A stretch of 51,766 nucleotides of DNA from an uncultured Paenibacillaceae bacterium (GTDB taxonomy: Bacteria > Bacillota > Bacilli > Paenibacillales > DA-C8). The notes beneath the pieces are model-generated. The model made no database searches and was not told the DNA's origin. It saw only the letters and a list, made by a program, of their open reading frames with translations. The stretch is from assembly GCA_937957685.1 (NCBI GenBank), contig CALGAO010000143.1, positions 1-51,766 of the forward strand, given 5' to 3'. A program made the position numbers and the translations under genes. Below are positions 27,265 through 37,100 of this stretch, one piece after another. Each line of letters starts with the position of its first letter. Within the stretch, counting starts at the first letter, position 1.

Positions 27265-28926
27265 TCAATTCTGGGCGCGGTACCATTCGTTGACCTCTTC
27301 GGTGATGCGATCGCCGCCAAGCGATCGCCATTGCTCCACGAACTGGTCGAAATCCTCGAGGGGGCCTCCCAGGATGATGTTGATGTACACCTCGTTCTGC
27401 AGGTCGTGGAGGAAGGATTCCCGATCGATCATCGTCGGGGTGGCTACTCCGGTGAATCGGTCATACAGCAGCTGGCCGTTCCTGTCGTATGCATCAATGA
27501 TGGAATAGGCGCCGCCTGGCCCATAGGTGCGTTCCCAGCCCCATCCTCCTGCCTGCCCTTCATTCCGCCAGGACTGAATGTATTTCCAGATCGTCCTTGC
27601 TTCGTCGCCCATCTGCGTGCCATGGCCGGTTCTCTCAAACTCCGCCAGCTGTCGGTAGGCGTTGATATTCTTCATCGGCGGGAACGGCTTGACGGGAGAC
27701 AACTGCCAGACGGCCGCCGAATCGTTGTAGTAGGTCTCGTATTCAGCCGTTTCCCCCCAATTTTTCTCCAGATGGAGATTGAACAGCTTCACCAGCGCTT
27801 CCGGGTGCTCGTAGCCGCTTCTGACGGCAAAGTACTCGGTCGTCGAGAATTTGAGGGGGACCTTCGGCAGCTTGCCAAGAGCGGAGACGATCGGATAGGC
27901 TTGCCAGTCCGCGTTTTCGTCGGAGCCCAGTCTCCCCCCCACGTGAAAAGATCCCCACTGCTCGCCGTACATGATGCCGATCTTGCCTTCCGCGATATCG
28001 CGTCGAACCTGTTCTCCGTTCTTGATCGCAAAGTCCGGATCGATCTGACCATCGCGGTACAGCTCCTGCAGCACGGCCAGCGCCGTCCTCACCTCGGGTT
28101 GGATGCCGCCATACACCAGATTGCCGGCATCGTCCTCGATCCATAGTTGCGGATACGCATCATAGCCGGCCATGAAGCCATGCAGCCCGGCCACCGGGTC
28201 CCAGAGATAGTTGGTGGCCGCGATGCCATAGGTATCCTGCAGCCCGTTGCGATCCGGGTCCTGCTCCGTAAACGCTTTCGAAATCGCGAGCAGATCCTCC
28301 ATCGTCCCAGGCGGGTCGAGACCGAGATTGGCAAGCCAATCGGAGCGAATCCAGATCACATTGGCCTTGTCGATGGACGAGTCATTCTGCGGAATGCCCA
28401 TCAGCTTCCCGTCGATGGTGGCCGTCTGGAAAGGCCCGGTTCCTTCCTGGGTCAAGATCTCCCGCGTCAGATCCGTCGCATAGCGGTTATACGCCTCCGT
28501 CAGATCCTGGATATGGCCAGCGTTGCTCAGAATGCGCAGTTGACTCGCTTTCACCCTGACGACGTCAGGAATGACGCCGGAGGAGATGGCGAAGCTCAGC
28601 TTCTGCCGATAGGTATCCCCCTTCTCAATCCAGTCGTAAACAATCCGGATCCCCAGCACTTCCTCATAAAGCCGTATCCATCGATTGCTCGTGAGCGTTT
28701 CCTCCGGATGAATGCTCATAATCTCATCGATGAAGATGCTGTCCTCACCCGCAAACGACAGCGTGATCACCGGATCATAACGGCTCAGTCCCATTTCCTC
28801 ATATGCGATATTCGTGATTTCTTCTTGTTGGTTAGCTGTCTGACTCCTGTCGCATGAAAGGATGACAAACAGGCAAACGGAAACAAACAGCAGAAGCTTG
28901 ACCACTTGGCCGGCCGGTCCTCGCAT
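27265..28926 (-). CDS. Extracellular solute-binding lipoprotein without adjacent permeases
   Basis: A family-1 solute-binding lipoprotein, 553 residues from ATG 28926, seven bases after GAGGG; ATG 28941 is the longer option. The signal peptide ends with lipobox VILSC. Typical binding-protein segments are DLLAISKAFTEQDPDRNGL, WDPVAGLHGFMAGYDAYPQ and IGIMYGEQWG. It is the first gene of the kinase/regulator/GH43 unit, and no permease genes accompany it. It may therefore act as the ligand-binding partner of the YesM kinase, or share permeases with the 4130-16951 block; both are inference. Confidence 0.9.
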   Translation of the reverse strand: MRGPAGQVVKLLLFVSVCLFVILSCDRSQTANQQEEITNIAYEEMGLSRYDPVITLSFAGEDSIFIDEIMSIHPEETLTSNRWIRLYEEVLGIRIVYDWIEKGDTYRQKLSFAISSGVIPDVVRVKASQLRILSNAGHIQDLTEAYNRYATDLTREILTQEGTGPFQTATIDGKLMGIPQNDSSIDKANVIWIRSDWLANLGLDPPGTMEDLLAISKAFTEQDPDRNGLQDTYGIAATNYLWDPVAGLHGFMAGYDAYPQLWIEDDAGNLVYGGIQPEVRTALAVLQELYRDGQIDPDFAIKNGEQVRRDIAEGKIGIMYGEQWGSFHVGGRLGSDENADWQAYPIVSALGKLPKVPLKFSTTEYFAVRSGYEHPEALVKLFNLHLEKNWGETAEYETYYNDSAAVWQLSPVKPFPPMKNINAYRQLAEFERTGHGTQMGDEARTIWKYIQSWRNEGQAGGWGWERTYGPGGAYSIIDAYDRNGQLLYDRFTGVATPTMIDRESFLHDLQNEVYINIILGGPLEDFDQFVEQWRSLGGDRITEEVNEWYRAQN

Positions 28927-28951
28927 CGGTTGTTCCCTCATTTCACTATGA

Positions 28952-28961
28952 TTGACGTCAA
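28952..28961. promoter_or_regulatory. Perfect palindrome TTGACGTCAA upstream of the binding-protein gene
   Basis: A 10-base perfect palindrome 26 bases before ATG 28926. It could be an operator half or chance. No strong promoter is clear around it. Confidence 0.25.
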
Positions 28962-29172
28962 TAATAGCTATTGTCCTTATTATTCAATCTGTTCGACTGG
29001 AAAACAATGATCAATTCTTGCGTTTTTTGCCTGTTCTTTACCGCTTCGCGATAAGGGTGCTGTTGTCCTGCTGCATGATGGAAGTGAAAAGCGACCGAAC
29101 TCTTTGCACTTCATTCTGGTGTTCTTGTTCTCCATTCATTGAGCACATGCGGGATATGCCATTCATTGGGGA

Positions 29173-29397
29173 ATGTATTTTGCAACAGAGAAGGTGGCGT
29201 TTGTGTGGTTCTTTATCGCGGCTCTGATCATCCTTGGCCTTATTTCGCTGCTTACGCCGCGGTTCTATTGGTACCTGTGCAATTGGTGGCGGCGTGAAGG
29301 CAAGGTGGAACCCAACAATTTGGCCCTCTACGCCTATCGCATATGAGGAATCGTCATGTTATGTGCGGGTTTGGCCTTGTATTTCCAGGCGGGGTAA
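29173..29397 (+). pseudogene. DUF6199-like small membrane protein gene with in-frame TGA
   Basis: ATG 29173 opens a 57-codon frame: VWFFIAALIILGLISLLTPR, then FYWYLCNWWRREGKVEPNN and LALYAYRI. It stops at TGA 29344-29346. The same frame continues beyond the stop as GIVMLCAGLALYFQAG and ends at TAA 29395-29397. Small DUF6199-type proteins have this two-helix plan, with a Gly-Gly pair after RI, so the TGA looks like a one-base change from GGA. The 57-residue product would lack the second membrane helix. The start is unsure because GGGGA abuts the ATG. Function unknown. Confidence 0.6.
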
Positions 29398-29408
29398 AGG
29401 AACGGGGC

Positions 29409-29700
29409 GTACATCTCCGACCAAATTGGCTCAAGCGCCAGTGGTTTTGTTCGATAAATCGTACATCTCCGACCAAATTGGCTCAAGCGCCAGTGGTTTT
29501 GTTCGATAAATCGTACAAAACCATCCAAATTTGCTTAAGCGCCGGTGATTTTGTTCGAAAAATCGTACAAATCCGACCCAAATTGCCTCATGCGCGGATG
29601 GTTTTGTTCGAAAAATCGTACATCTCCGACCCAAATTGCTTCAACTCCGGTGATTTTGTTCGAAAAATCGTACACTTCGACCGCTTCCGCTATAATCGAG
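29409..29700. repeat. 52-bp tandem repeat array, five copies plus a partial
   Basis: Copies start at 29409, 29461, 29513, 29565 and 29618, with a partial at 29670; periods are 52, 52, 52, 53 and 52. Each has GTACATCTCCGACCAAATTG, a variable middle and a conserved TTTTGTTCGATAAATC or TTTTGTTCGAAAAATC end. The first two copies are identical; later ones diverge, most in the middle. Since 52 is not a multiple of three, the weak open frames across the array are not coding. Sequence between 29701 and 29749 shows nothing else. Confidence 0.85.
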
Positions 29701-29749
29701 CAGGATGGGGCGCCTAGCCCCCGTCCTCTCACCAAGATGGGCGTACACA

Positions 29750-29778
29750 GACAGAAAGGGCCGCCATCCAGGCGACCC
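29750..29778 (-). terminator. Terminator-like hairpin after the GH3 gene
   Basis: Minus strand GGGTCGCC pairs with GGCGGCCC (one G-T pair) around TGGAT, followed by TTTCTGTCTGT. It is 30 bases past the GH3 stop. The T-run is weak. Confidence 0.5.
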
Positions 29779-29807
29779 TCTCCTATTTCTATGATCCATC
29801 ATGCAGC

Positions 29808-32606
29808 TTACAGCCGCGTGAAACCGATCCAGTCGATCGTCAGGCCCGGCTTGACATGATCCAGCTTCATCTCATAGAAGCCAGGCTCCAGCTCGGCCTT
29901 GGCCAGGATCTGTCTCGTCCAGTTGCCGGCGGTGCCGTTCGTCTGCGGCGTGGACACCCACTGCCCGTTCAGCGTCACGTTGCAAGCGCTCTGCGCGACG
30001 TTTTGTCCTTCCTTCATGATGCGCGCGAGCACCCGGTAGTAGCCGCGCTGCTTCACCTCGATGAGCGCGGTGCCTTCAGCCGAAGGCTTCACCTCCAGGT
30101 AATCCTCCAGCGCATGAATCTCCTCATACCCCGCAGGTGCCGATTCTCGCGCCCCGATCGTCACGATCGGCTCGGCTGCCAGCTTCTGCTTGCGGGAGAA
30201 TACCGGCGCCTGCATCAGGAAGCGGCAGATGTTGATCGCAGACCGCTGCAGTTCGCCGCGCGTCAACGTGCCGTTCGCCAGTGACTCGATCGTGTTGTCC
30301 TCGCTCGCATTGATCTCGGCGCCGTAGTTCGGCACGACCATGTACAGGTCATTCTGCGCGCGCACCATATGGTTCGTGTACGTCCTGGATGCCGGACCGC
30401 CCGTCACCGGATCGTTCATCGTCGCCCACCAGTCGGTCATGACGATACCGTCATAGCCCCATTCCTTGCGCAGGATGGTGGTGTTCAGGTCGTAGTTGGA
30501 TGCGGCCCAGTGGCCGTTGATCGGGTTGTACGATGTCATGATCGACTTGGCGTCGCCCTGCTTCACCGCGATCTCAAAGCCCTTCAGATAGAGCTCGCGC
30601 AGCGCGCGTTCGGAGACGACAGCATCGACCTTCGTGCGGTGCAGCTCCTGGTTGTTGCAGGCGAAATGCTTCAGTGTCGCATAGGCACCGCCCTTGCGGA
30701 TGCCGACCGTGCATGCGGCTCCGAATACACCTGTGATCAGCGGGTCCTCGGAGAAGTATTCGAAGTTGCGTCCGTTCAGCGGGCTGCGGCGCAGGTTCAT
30801 GCCCGGTCCGAGCAGCAGGTCGATCTCGTTGCGGAGCAGCTCCTTGCCTTCCAGCACATAAAGTTCTTCGACCAGCGCCGGATCCCAGGTTGCCGCGAGC
30901 AAAGTGCCGATCGGCACCTGCGTCGCCTTGTGGCCGCTGTCCATGCGGATGCCGGACGGGCCGTCAGCCGTACAGCCGATCGGGATGCCATACTTGCGCA
31001 GGCTCTCGCTCATGCCGCCAAATGCCGATGCCGTACCAGGAGTCACAAGCGGATTGCTCATGCCCTCGCCGCGCACGATCGTCGCCAGATCCTCGTCGGA
31101 CAGCTGCGCGATGAACTGCTCGATGGTCACCTTGCCGTCCCGCACATCCTGCAACGTATACCCTTGATTGCCTGTCTGTTCGTGCGTCTTCGGCATGTTC
31201 TGCTCGATGCGCTCCGCAAGCGATACCGTGCGCGTTGGTACCGGTTCGTAGACCATCTCATAGGTGTCGTCGTCGCGGCGCGCGCCCGGTCTCAGGCGCT
31301 GGAACGGTTCCTCAGGCGCGAGCGCCTCCTGCAGTTGCTGAACCACGACCAGCTCAGCGAGCTCATAGCCTTCGCCGCCATTCACGCGAACGACCTCGGT
31401 CTTCTTCACGCTGTTGCCGACATGCAGCTTGTAGATGCCCGCTTCGAGCACATAGGCCGAACGGTGACCGGTAGCCCCGGCATCGTCATACGAGGCGATG
31501 GAGTTCAGCGGGAAGCTCACCACGACGCGCTCCGATTCGCCCGGCGCGAGCAGCTTCGTCTTGGCGAATCCGGCCAGCACCTTCACCGGCTTGCCGAGCT
31601 TGCCCTGCGGCGCCTCGACATAGACCTGCACGACTTCCTTGCCGGCATAGACATCGCCGATGTTCGTAACCTTCGCGCCGATCTCCAGCCATACGCCGCC
31701 GTCCTTCTCGAACGACCTGGCTTCTTCAGGCTCGATGCTGAACTCCGTGTAGGACAGCCCGTAGCCGAACTCGAACTGCACCTTGTCCGGACAGAACGTC
31801 TCGAAGTAGCGATAACCGACGTAAATGTCTTCCTGGTAATAATTTTTGAATTCATTGCCATAGTTGGCCGTCGACGGATAGTCCTCGATCGAATAGGCGA
31901 TCGTATCCGTCAGCTTGCCGCTCGGAGTGACGTCGCCCACGAGCACATCCGCGATCGCGTTGCCGCCCTCCATGCCGCCATGCCAGGAATAAATGATGCT
32001 GGAGATCGGATGCGCGTAAGACGGATCATCCGCCCAGCTCATGTCGATGATATTGGACACGTTCAGTACGACAACCGTCTTGTCAAAATGTTTCGTCACC
32101 AGCTTCAGCATCGACAGCTCATCATCCGTGAGCAGATAGCTGCCCGGCGCCGCCGCGTTGTCCTTGTCCTCGCCGGCGGTGCGTCCGATGACGATCACGG
32201 CTTTGTCCGACTTCGCCCTGGCGCTCGCCACCAGCTCATCGGTCAGCGGCATTTCCTGCTGATGCCATGGCTCTGCCGCCCAGCCTCCCCCGCCGTTGTC
32301 GAAGGGATGCTCCTCGATCCATTTTTCATATGTAGAAGCGAGCTCTTCGTTGACGGTGATTTGCTTCTTGCTGCGCAACCCGTCCAGAAGGTTCGTGGTG
32401 TACGGTACGTTGACGCTGCCGCCTGATCCGGTACCGCTGCGATAGTAGTTGATCTGGATGCGTCCGAAGATGGAGACCCGATCCCCGGCGGTAAGCGGCA
32501 ATACCTGATCCTGGTTGCGGGTCAGCACCGCTCCCTCTGCCGCCACCTTTCTGCTGAACTCTGCAAAACCTTCCAAAGGAACACCAATCAAACTTTCAGC
32601 CATCAT
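29808..32606 (-). CDS. GH3 beta-glycosidase with permuted domain order
   Basis: A 932-residue intracellular (no signal peptide) family 3 glycosidase, probably beta-glucosidase or beta-xylosidase. The domain order is reversed from most GH3 enzymes. The alpha/beta sandwich domain comes first (about 20-285), with a GRTAGEDKDN segment whose E146 is a candidate acid/base. A fibronectin-III-like domain follows (about 290-405). The barrel is last (about 490-800), with nucleophile D725 in GIVMTDWW and GPGMNLRRSPLNGRNFEYF. A beta-sandwich tail (about 825-932) ends in TIDWIGFTRL. This permuted form is known in some ruminal bacteria and paenibacilli. It stands alone with its own ribosome site (GGAGGG) and an upstream dyad. 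Confidence 0.93.
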   Translation of the reverse strand: MMAESLIGVPLEGFAEFSRKVAAEGAVLTRNQDQVLPLTAGDRVSIFGRIQINYYRSGTGSGGSVNVPYTTNLLDGLRSKKQITVNEELASTYEKWIEEHPFDNGGGGWAAEPWHQQEMPLTDELVASARAKSDKAVIVIGRTAGEDKDNAAAPGSYLLTDDELSMLKLVTKHFDKTVVVLNVSNIIDMSWADDPSYAHPISSIIYSWHGGMEGGNAIADVLVGDVTPSGKLTDTIAYSIEDYPSTANYGNEFKNYYQEDIYVGYRYFETFCPDKVQFEFGYGLSYTEFSIEPEEARSFEKDGGVWLEIGAKVTNIGDVYAGKEVVQVYVEAPQGKLGKPVKVLAGFAKTKLLAPGESERVVVSFPLNSIASYDDAGATGHRSAYVLEAGIYKLHVGNSVKKTEVVRVNGGEGYELAELVVVQQLQEALAPEEPFQRLRPGARRDDDTYEMVYEPVPTRTVSLAERIEQNMPKTHEQTGNQGYTLQDVRDGKVTIEQFIAQLSDEDLATIVRGEGMSNPLVTPGTASAFGGMSESLRKYGIPIGCTADGPSGIRMDSGHKATQVPIGTLLAATWDPALVEELYVLEGKELLRNEIDLLLGPGMNLRRSPLNGRNFEYFSEDPLITGVFGAACTVGIRKGGAYATLKHFACNNQELHRTKVDAVVSERALRELYLKGFEIAVKQGDAKSIMTSYNPINGHWAASNYDLNTTILRKEWGYDGIVMTDWWATMNDPVTGGPASRTYTNHMVRAQNDLYMVVPNYGAEINASEDNTIESLANGTLTRGELQRSAINICRFLMQAPVFSRKQKLAAEPIVTIGARESAPAGYEEIHALEDYLEVKPSAEGTALIEVKQRGYYRVLARIMKEGQNVAQSACNVTLNGQWVSTPQTNGTAGNWTRQILAKAELEPGFYEMKLDHVKPGLTIDWIGFTRL

Positions 32607-32644
32607 TTACCCTCCATCTGTCTGTGTCCTATCTTCATATGTTA

Positions 32645-32669
32645 CTTGATTGCAAACAGCAATCGCAAG
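32645..32669. promoter_or_regulatory. Dyad-symmetric element upstream of the GH3 gene
   Basis: CTTGATTGC, five bases AAACA, then GCAATCGCAAG: an inverted repeat broken by two extra bases in one arm, about 40-60 bases before the GH3 start. There is no T-run on either side, so an operator is likelier than a terminator. The cognate regulator is not identifiable. Confidence 0.4.
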
Positions 32670-32767
32670 GTACGAAAATTTGCTTTTTATCCCCCTATTT
32701 TTAGATATTTTGCCTCACCAATACGGATATTATGGAAGCTGCTGCCACCCAGGAAAGCGATATAAGC

Positions 32768-32799
32768 AAAAAAGCTTCCCGATCACCCGATGGGAAGCC
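32768..32799 (-). terminator. Terminator of the esterase-like gene
   Basis: Minus strand GGCTTCCC pairs with GGGAAGC(C/T) and is followed by TTTTTT. It lies about 17 bases past the stop codon. Confidence 0.85.
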
Positions 32800-32815
32800 G
32801 TCTCGCACAGGGCCT

Positions 32816-33640
32816 TCAGATCGTCCAGTCGTACCAGCCCAGCTTGTTTTTCTCCTTGTTCTCCAGCCAGTCGATCGTCTTCGTGATGGCTTGCTCCGCA
32901 TGTCCTCGAGTGGAGAAGCTATGGTCCGCCTGCATGATGATCTCCTTGTCGCAGATGCCCTGCTTGCGCGTCCAGAAGATCTTCTGGTAGAGGAAGCTGC
33001 TCTCCGATGAGATGACCGTATCTCCCGTGCCGTGGATGAGCAGCACATCTCCGGTGAACTCTCGCGCCAGCACCAACGGTTGGAAAAGCATCAGCGACTG
33101 GAAGAATGACGCCTGGAACGTATACCCGAGGTATTCGGTCTGCCCCTTCGTCAGCGCTTCTTCATACAGTCTGTTGCCGATGATGCCGATGATGTCCTGA
33201 TGCGGATGGCCCACCGGCGCCCACAGGACCAGGTTGCGAACTCGTCTGTCCCGGGCAGCGGTGAGGACAGCCACCGCCCCGCCCAGGCTGTGGCCGAGCA
33301 AGGTGATGCGGCTCGCATCCACGATGTCGAGATCGAAGACGACATCGATCGCGCTTCTCGTCTGCTCGATGAGCGAGCCGATGCCGGTGCTGCCATAGTC
33401 GCCGTCGCTCTCCCCGCACCCCGCATAATCGAAGCGCAGCACGACATAACCGGCTTCCGCGAGCCTTCTCGCCGCCTTGACGAACAGGCGATCCATGCCG
33501 ATGCGATTGCCGACGAATCCGTGACAGATCACCACCGCAGGGTGCGAGCACTTCCAGTCCGCTTCATCCTGCACAACCGGATAATGCAGCGTCGCTGCGA
33601 GCTCCAGGTTGTTGTAGCCAATATGAATATGCCTCTCCAT
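32816..33640 (-). CDS. Alpha/beta hydrolase, feruloyl/cinnamoyl-esterase-like
   Basis: A 274-residue soluble hydrolase from ATG 33640, which follows AAAGGACGG; longer in-frame starts would add unrelated residues. The catalytic triad is S118 (LGHSLGG), D207 (HGTGDTVI) and H240 (ADHSFS). Early segments VICHGFVGNRIGMDRLF and LRFDYAGCGESDGD match the pattern of bacterial cinnamoyl/feruloyl esterases, which release hydroxycinnamic acids from arabinoxylan. A xylan context supports this, but the general alpha/beta hydrolase fold is shared by many esterases, so substrate is inferred. No signal peptide, so it would act on imported feruloyl-oligosaccharides. It is monocistronic. Confidence 0.8.
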   Translation of the reverse strand: MERHIHIGYNNLELAATLHYPVVQDEADWKCSHPAVVICHGFVGNRIGMDRLFVKAARRLAEAGYVVLRFDYAGCGESDGDYGSTGIGSLIEQTRSAIDVVFDLDIVDASRITLLGHSLGGAVAVLTAARDRRVRNLVLWAPVGHPHQDIIGIIGNRLYEEALTKGQTEYLGYTFQASFFQSLMLFQPLVLAREFTGDVLLIHGTGDTVISSESSFLYQKIFWTRKQGICDKEIIMQADHSFSTRGHAEQAITKTIDWLENKEKNKLGWYDWTI

Positions 33641-34123
33641 GCCTATCCGTCCTTTCCCATGACCATGCTCTGATTGATTACGTAAGATGATTCCGCGCAG
33701 AACCGGTCGATCTTTCATATAATATCCATATATATTTATTATTCCGATTGTATTACTATGTTTTTGATACGAAAAGAATACCACTTTGTCGCGCAAGAGT
33801 CAATGAGTCCATGATCCTTTTCTGTGCGCCCAGGTACCATCCCTCCGACGGTGATCCCCTTTACGGTCCACTGCTCTGCCCTGAACGTGCTTCAAAGTAC
33901 CATTCATCCGACGGGTGAGATATATTTATAAGTAGGCTGTGTTTATCTATGCTATTGCTGCTGGCGGGACCAAGGAACGGAGGATCTCGCTGAGACCCGT
34001 CTTCCCGCCGCAACGAACCATCTCCTGAAGCCAGACTCCAGTGACTGTTCGGAAAGTCAGCAATCCAATCCATACCCGGTTCTCCTGACCTGTATCACTC
34101 AAGCGGACAAGGAAGGTGAAACC
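33641..34123. other. Intergenic region with two short direct repeats
   Basis: No gene is supported. Two direct repeats, each about 20 bases, GTACCATCCCTCCGACGG (near 33835) and GTACCATTCATCCGACGG (near 33897), lie 62 bases apart. The AT-rich stretch 33715-33780 probably holds the promoter of the esterase-like gene. Short frames on the minus strand across 33860-34070 have no recognisable features. Confidence 0.5.
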
Positions 34124-37100
34124 ATGACAGCGCGTGAACATTGGCATCCGGTGCTTGCCTCCTGGTTCTCGGACAAGTACGGCGAGGCCACCGACGTGCA
34201 GCTGCGGGCCTGGCCGCTGGTCGCCGCCGGCGCGCACACGCTGATCGCAGCCCCCACCGGCTCCGGCAAGACGCTGGCGGCGCTCATGCCGCTGCTCAAC
34301 AGGCTGGTGCTGGACAAGCTGGCCGAGCCTGCCAGGCGAACTGACAAGGGTGGCGTGCGCATCCTGTATGTGACGCCGCTGAAGGCGCTGAACAACGATA
34401 TTCGCGAGCATCTGTTCGACTATACGGCCGAGTGGAAACGACGCGCGGTGACGGCAGGCATGCCATGGCCGGGCATCACCGTCGGCGTGCGCACGGGGGA
34501 CACGACGCAGAACACGCGCGCCTCCATGCTGCGCCATCCCCCGGATGTGCTCGTCACCACACCGGAATCGCTCTACATCCTGCTCACCTCGCCGAGAGCC
34601 CGGGAGATGCTCCGCACCGTCCGCCACATCGTCGTTGACGAGATCCACGATCTCGCCGCAAGCGAGCGCGGTGTCCATTTCTCCCTGACCCTGGAGCGGT
34701 TGAGCGTGCTGTGCGACGGGACTCCTCAGCGCATCGGCGTCTCGGCGACGATCAATCCCGCGGAACGGATCGCGCGCTACCTCGGCGGCCAGGAAGAAGC
34801 TGCCGATGGACAGCACGCGCCTCGTCCCGTGGAGATCGTCGAGAGCGACATGAACCGCCGTCTGGAGGTTCGGGTCACCGTGCCCGCTTACGGAGAGAGG
34901 CTGCTGAACAGGCGGGAGGATGTCTGGACCCCCCTGGTCGAGGAGATCCTGCGCCACACCAGGGAGGGAGCCACCACGCTCATCTTCGTTGGCAACAGGC
35001 GGCAGTGCGAGCGGCTGTCCAGTAGGCTCAACGAAATGTGCGGCGAAGGCTTCTGCCGCAGCCACCATGGCAGCGTATCGCGCGAGCGGCGTCTGGAGAC
35101 CGAGCAGCTGCTCAGGGAAGGCAAGCTGCGATGCCTTGTCGCCACCTCCTCGCTTGAGCTCGGCATCGATATCGGAGACGTCGATCATGTGTTGCAGATC
35201 GATTCCCCTTTCACCGCCGCGTCCGGCATCCAGCGCTTCGGCCGCGCCGGGCATCGGGTCGGCGGGATCAGCCGCGGCACGATCATCGTCCGCAGCCGCG
35301 GCCTGCTGCCAGAGGTGGCCGTGCTCGCCGCGCGCATCCATCGCAAGCAGACCGAGCCGATCCAGATTCCGCGCCATCTGGGCGCCGTGCTGGCGCAGCA
35401 GATCGTCGCGATCGTCTCGCAGGATGAGTGGCTCGCCGACGACCTGTACCGCCTCATCCGCCGCAGCGACAACTACGCCGATTATCCGCGCGAGCAGTTT
35501 GATGAGCTGCTGGACATGCTGTGCGGCGCCTGTCCGAGCGTAAGGCCGCTCATCGACCGCGATCCGGCAACCGGCGTGCTGCGAGGCTTCTCCAGCTCCG
35601 CCTATCGCGCGGTTACAGGCTCAGGGACGATCCCGAGCAGCACGAATTTCCCCGTCTATCATGCGGAGACGCGCGTCCATCTCGGAGAGCTGGATGAGGA
35701 GTATGTCTTTGAATCTCGCGTCGGGGATGTCTTCCAGCTCGGCGCCACCAACTGGCGCATCCGCTCGATCCGCTCCGACCGGGTGGAGGTGATCGAAGCC
35801 GGTTCAGGCCTGGGCGAGATCCCGTTCTGGCGGGCGGAAGGACAAGGCCGAAGCTTCGAGCTCAGCCTGGAGATCGGGGAACTCGTCGAGCGGCTCGTGC
35901 GGCTTCTGGATGAGGCCCAGCCTTCACAACCCGAAGCTCGGCAACGCGCTGAAGAGCTGCTGATGGCCGAGCATCATCTGTCCGCGGAGGCGGCGCAAAG
36001 CCTCATCAGCCTGATCCAGGCGCAGCGGGCGGCCTCCGCCATGCCTTCGCACCGTCGCATCGTCGTCGAATGGTTCACCGATGATTCGGGGATGACCCAT
36101 GTGGTCATTCACAGCTGGTTCGGACGGCGATTCAACCGCACCTGGCTGCTCGCACTGCAGCATCATCTGGAGCGCGAATACCCGCACGACCTGTACACCA
36201 CCGCCAAGGACAATGGCATCGAGCTCGTGTTCCGCGTCTGGGACCCGCTGTTGCTGGAGCGCATCCGAGCGGTGAACTCCCGGACGATCGAACGGACGTT
36301 GCTCGATGCCGTGCCAACCTCCCAGATGTTCGCCGCCCGCTTCAGGCAACTGGCGGAAACGTCCCTGCTGCTTACGCGCGGCTTCCAGCGCACACCATCC
36401 TGGCTGAAGCGCGTGCGCGGCGACGAGCTGCTGCGCGCGGTCATGGCGGAGGGCACCTCGTTCCCGCTGCTGAAGGAGACATACCGGGAATGCATGGAGC
36501 AGCTGCTGGATCTTCACCACGTCCGGCAGGTGCTCCGCGATGTGGAGGAAGGACACATCGAATATCAGGTTGTGAGATGTGACCGTCCTTCCCCGCTGGC
36601 CACGCAGTTTTTCTTCGATTTCCTCAATGTGGCGATCTATGAATCCGACGCCCTCACTCGCGACCTGAAGCAGCGCATGGCGGGCATCAGCCGACAGCTG
36701 GCGATAGAGGTCTTCGGCAGCACGAACGGGATGGACAGCGTAGAAGTGCCGACCGATCAGAGCGAAGCAAGGACAGAGGAGGGTGCTGCGGAAGGTCTGC
36801 GGGAGGCGAACTGGCATGCCAGACTTGATGTCTCGCAGTATATGAAGTTCCTGCAGCTCGGCCATCGTCTGCATCCCTCATACCGGCTTCAGGGGACGGA
36901 CGGTGTACTGGAAGCCCTGAGCCGGCTTCAGGGGGTGTATCTCCCGCTGTCCTGGTGGGAATCCTTCGTCCTGCCTTCTCGCGTGAACGGGTACAGGCGC
37001 GAGGATCTCGACCTGCTGTGCGCCTCGGGCGATATCATCTGGCTGGGGCGCAAGGAGGACGGCCAGGCCGAGGGGAAGATCGCCTTCTTCCGTGCGGATG

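Noticed and set aside
29409..29700. CRISPR array
   Set aside because: Repeats are directly adjacent with no unique spacers, units are 52 bp, and no cas genes are nearby.
29334..29735. Short minus-strand frames with repeated FEQNH- or YRTKP-like segments
   Set aside because: They are readings of the 52-bp repeats in changing frames, not proteins.
30369..32426. 685-codon plus-strand frame
   Set aside because: Antisense to the GH3 gene; no conserved motif, Arg/His/Asp-rich.
33947..35377. 476-codon minus-strand frame
   Set aside because: It lies opposite the helicase core of lhr, which has all helicase motifs; composition is that of an antisense shadow.
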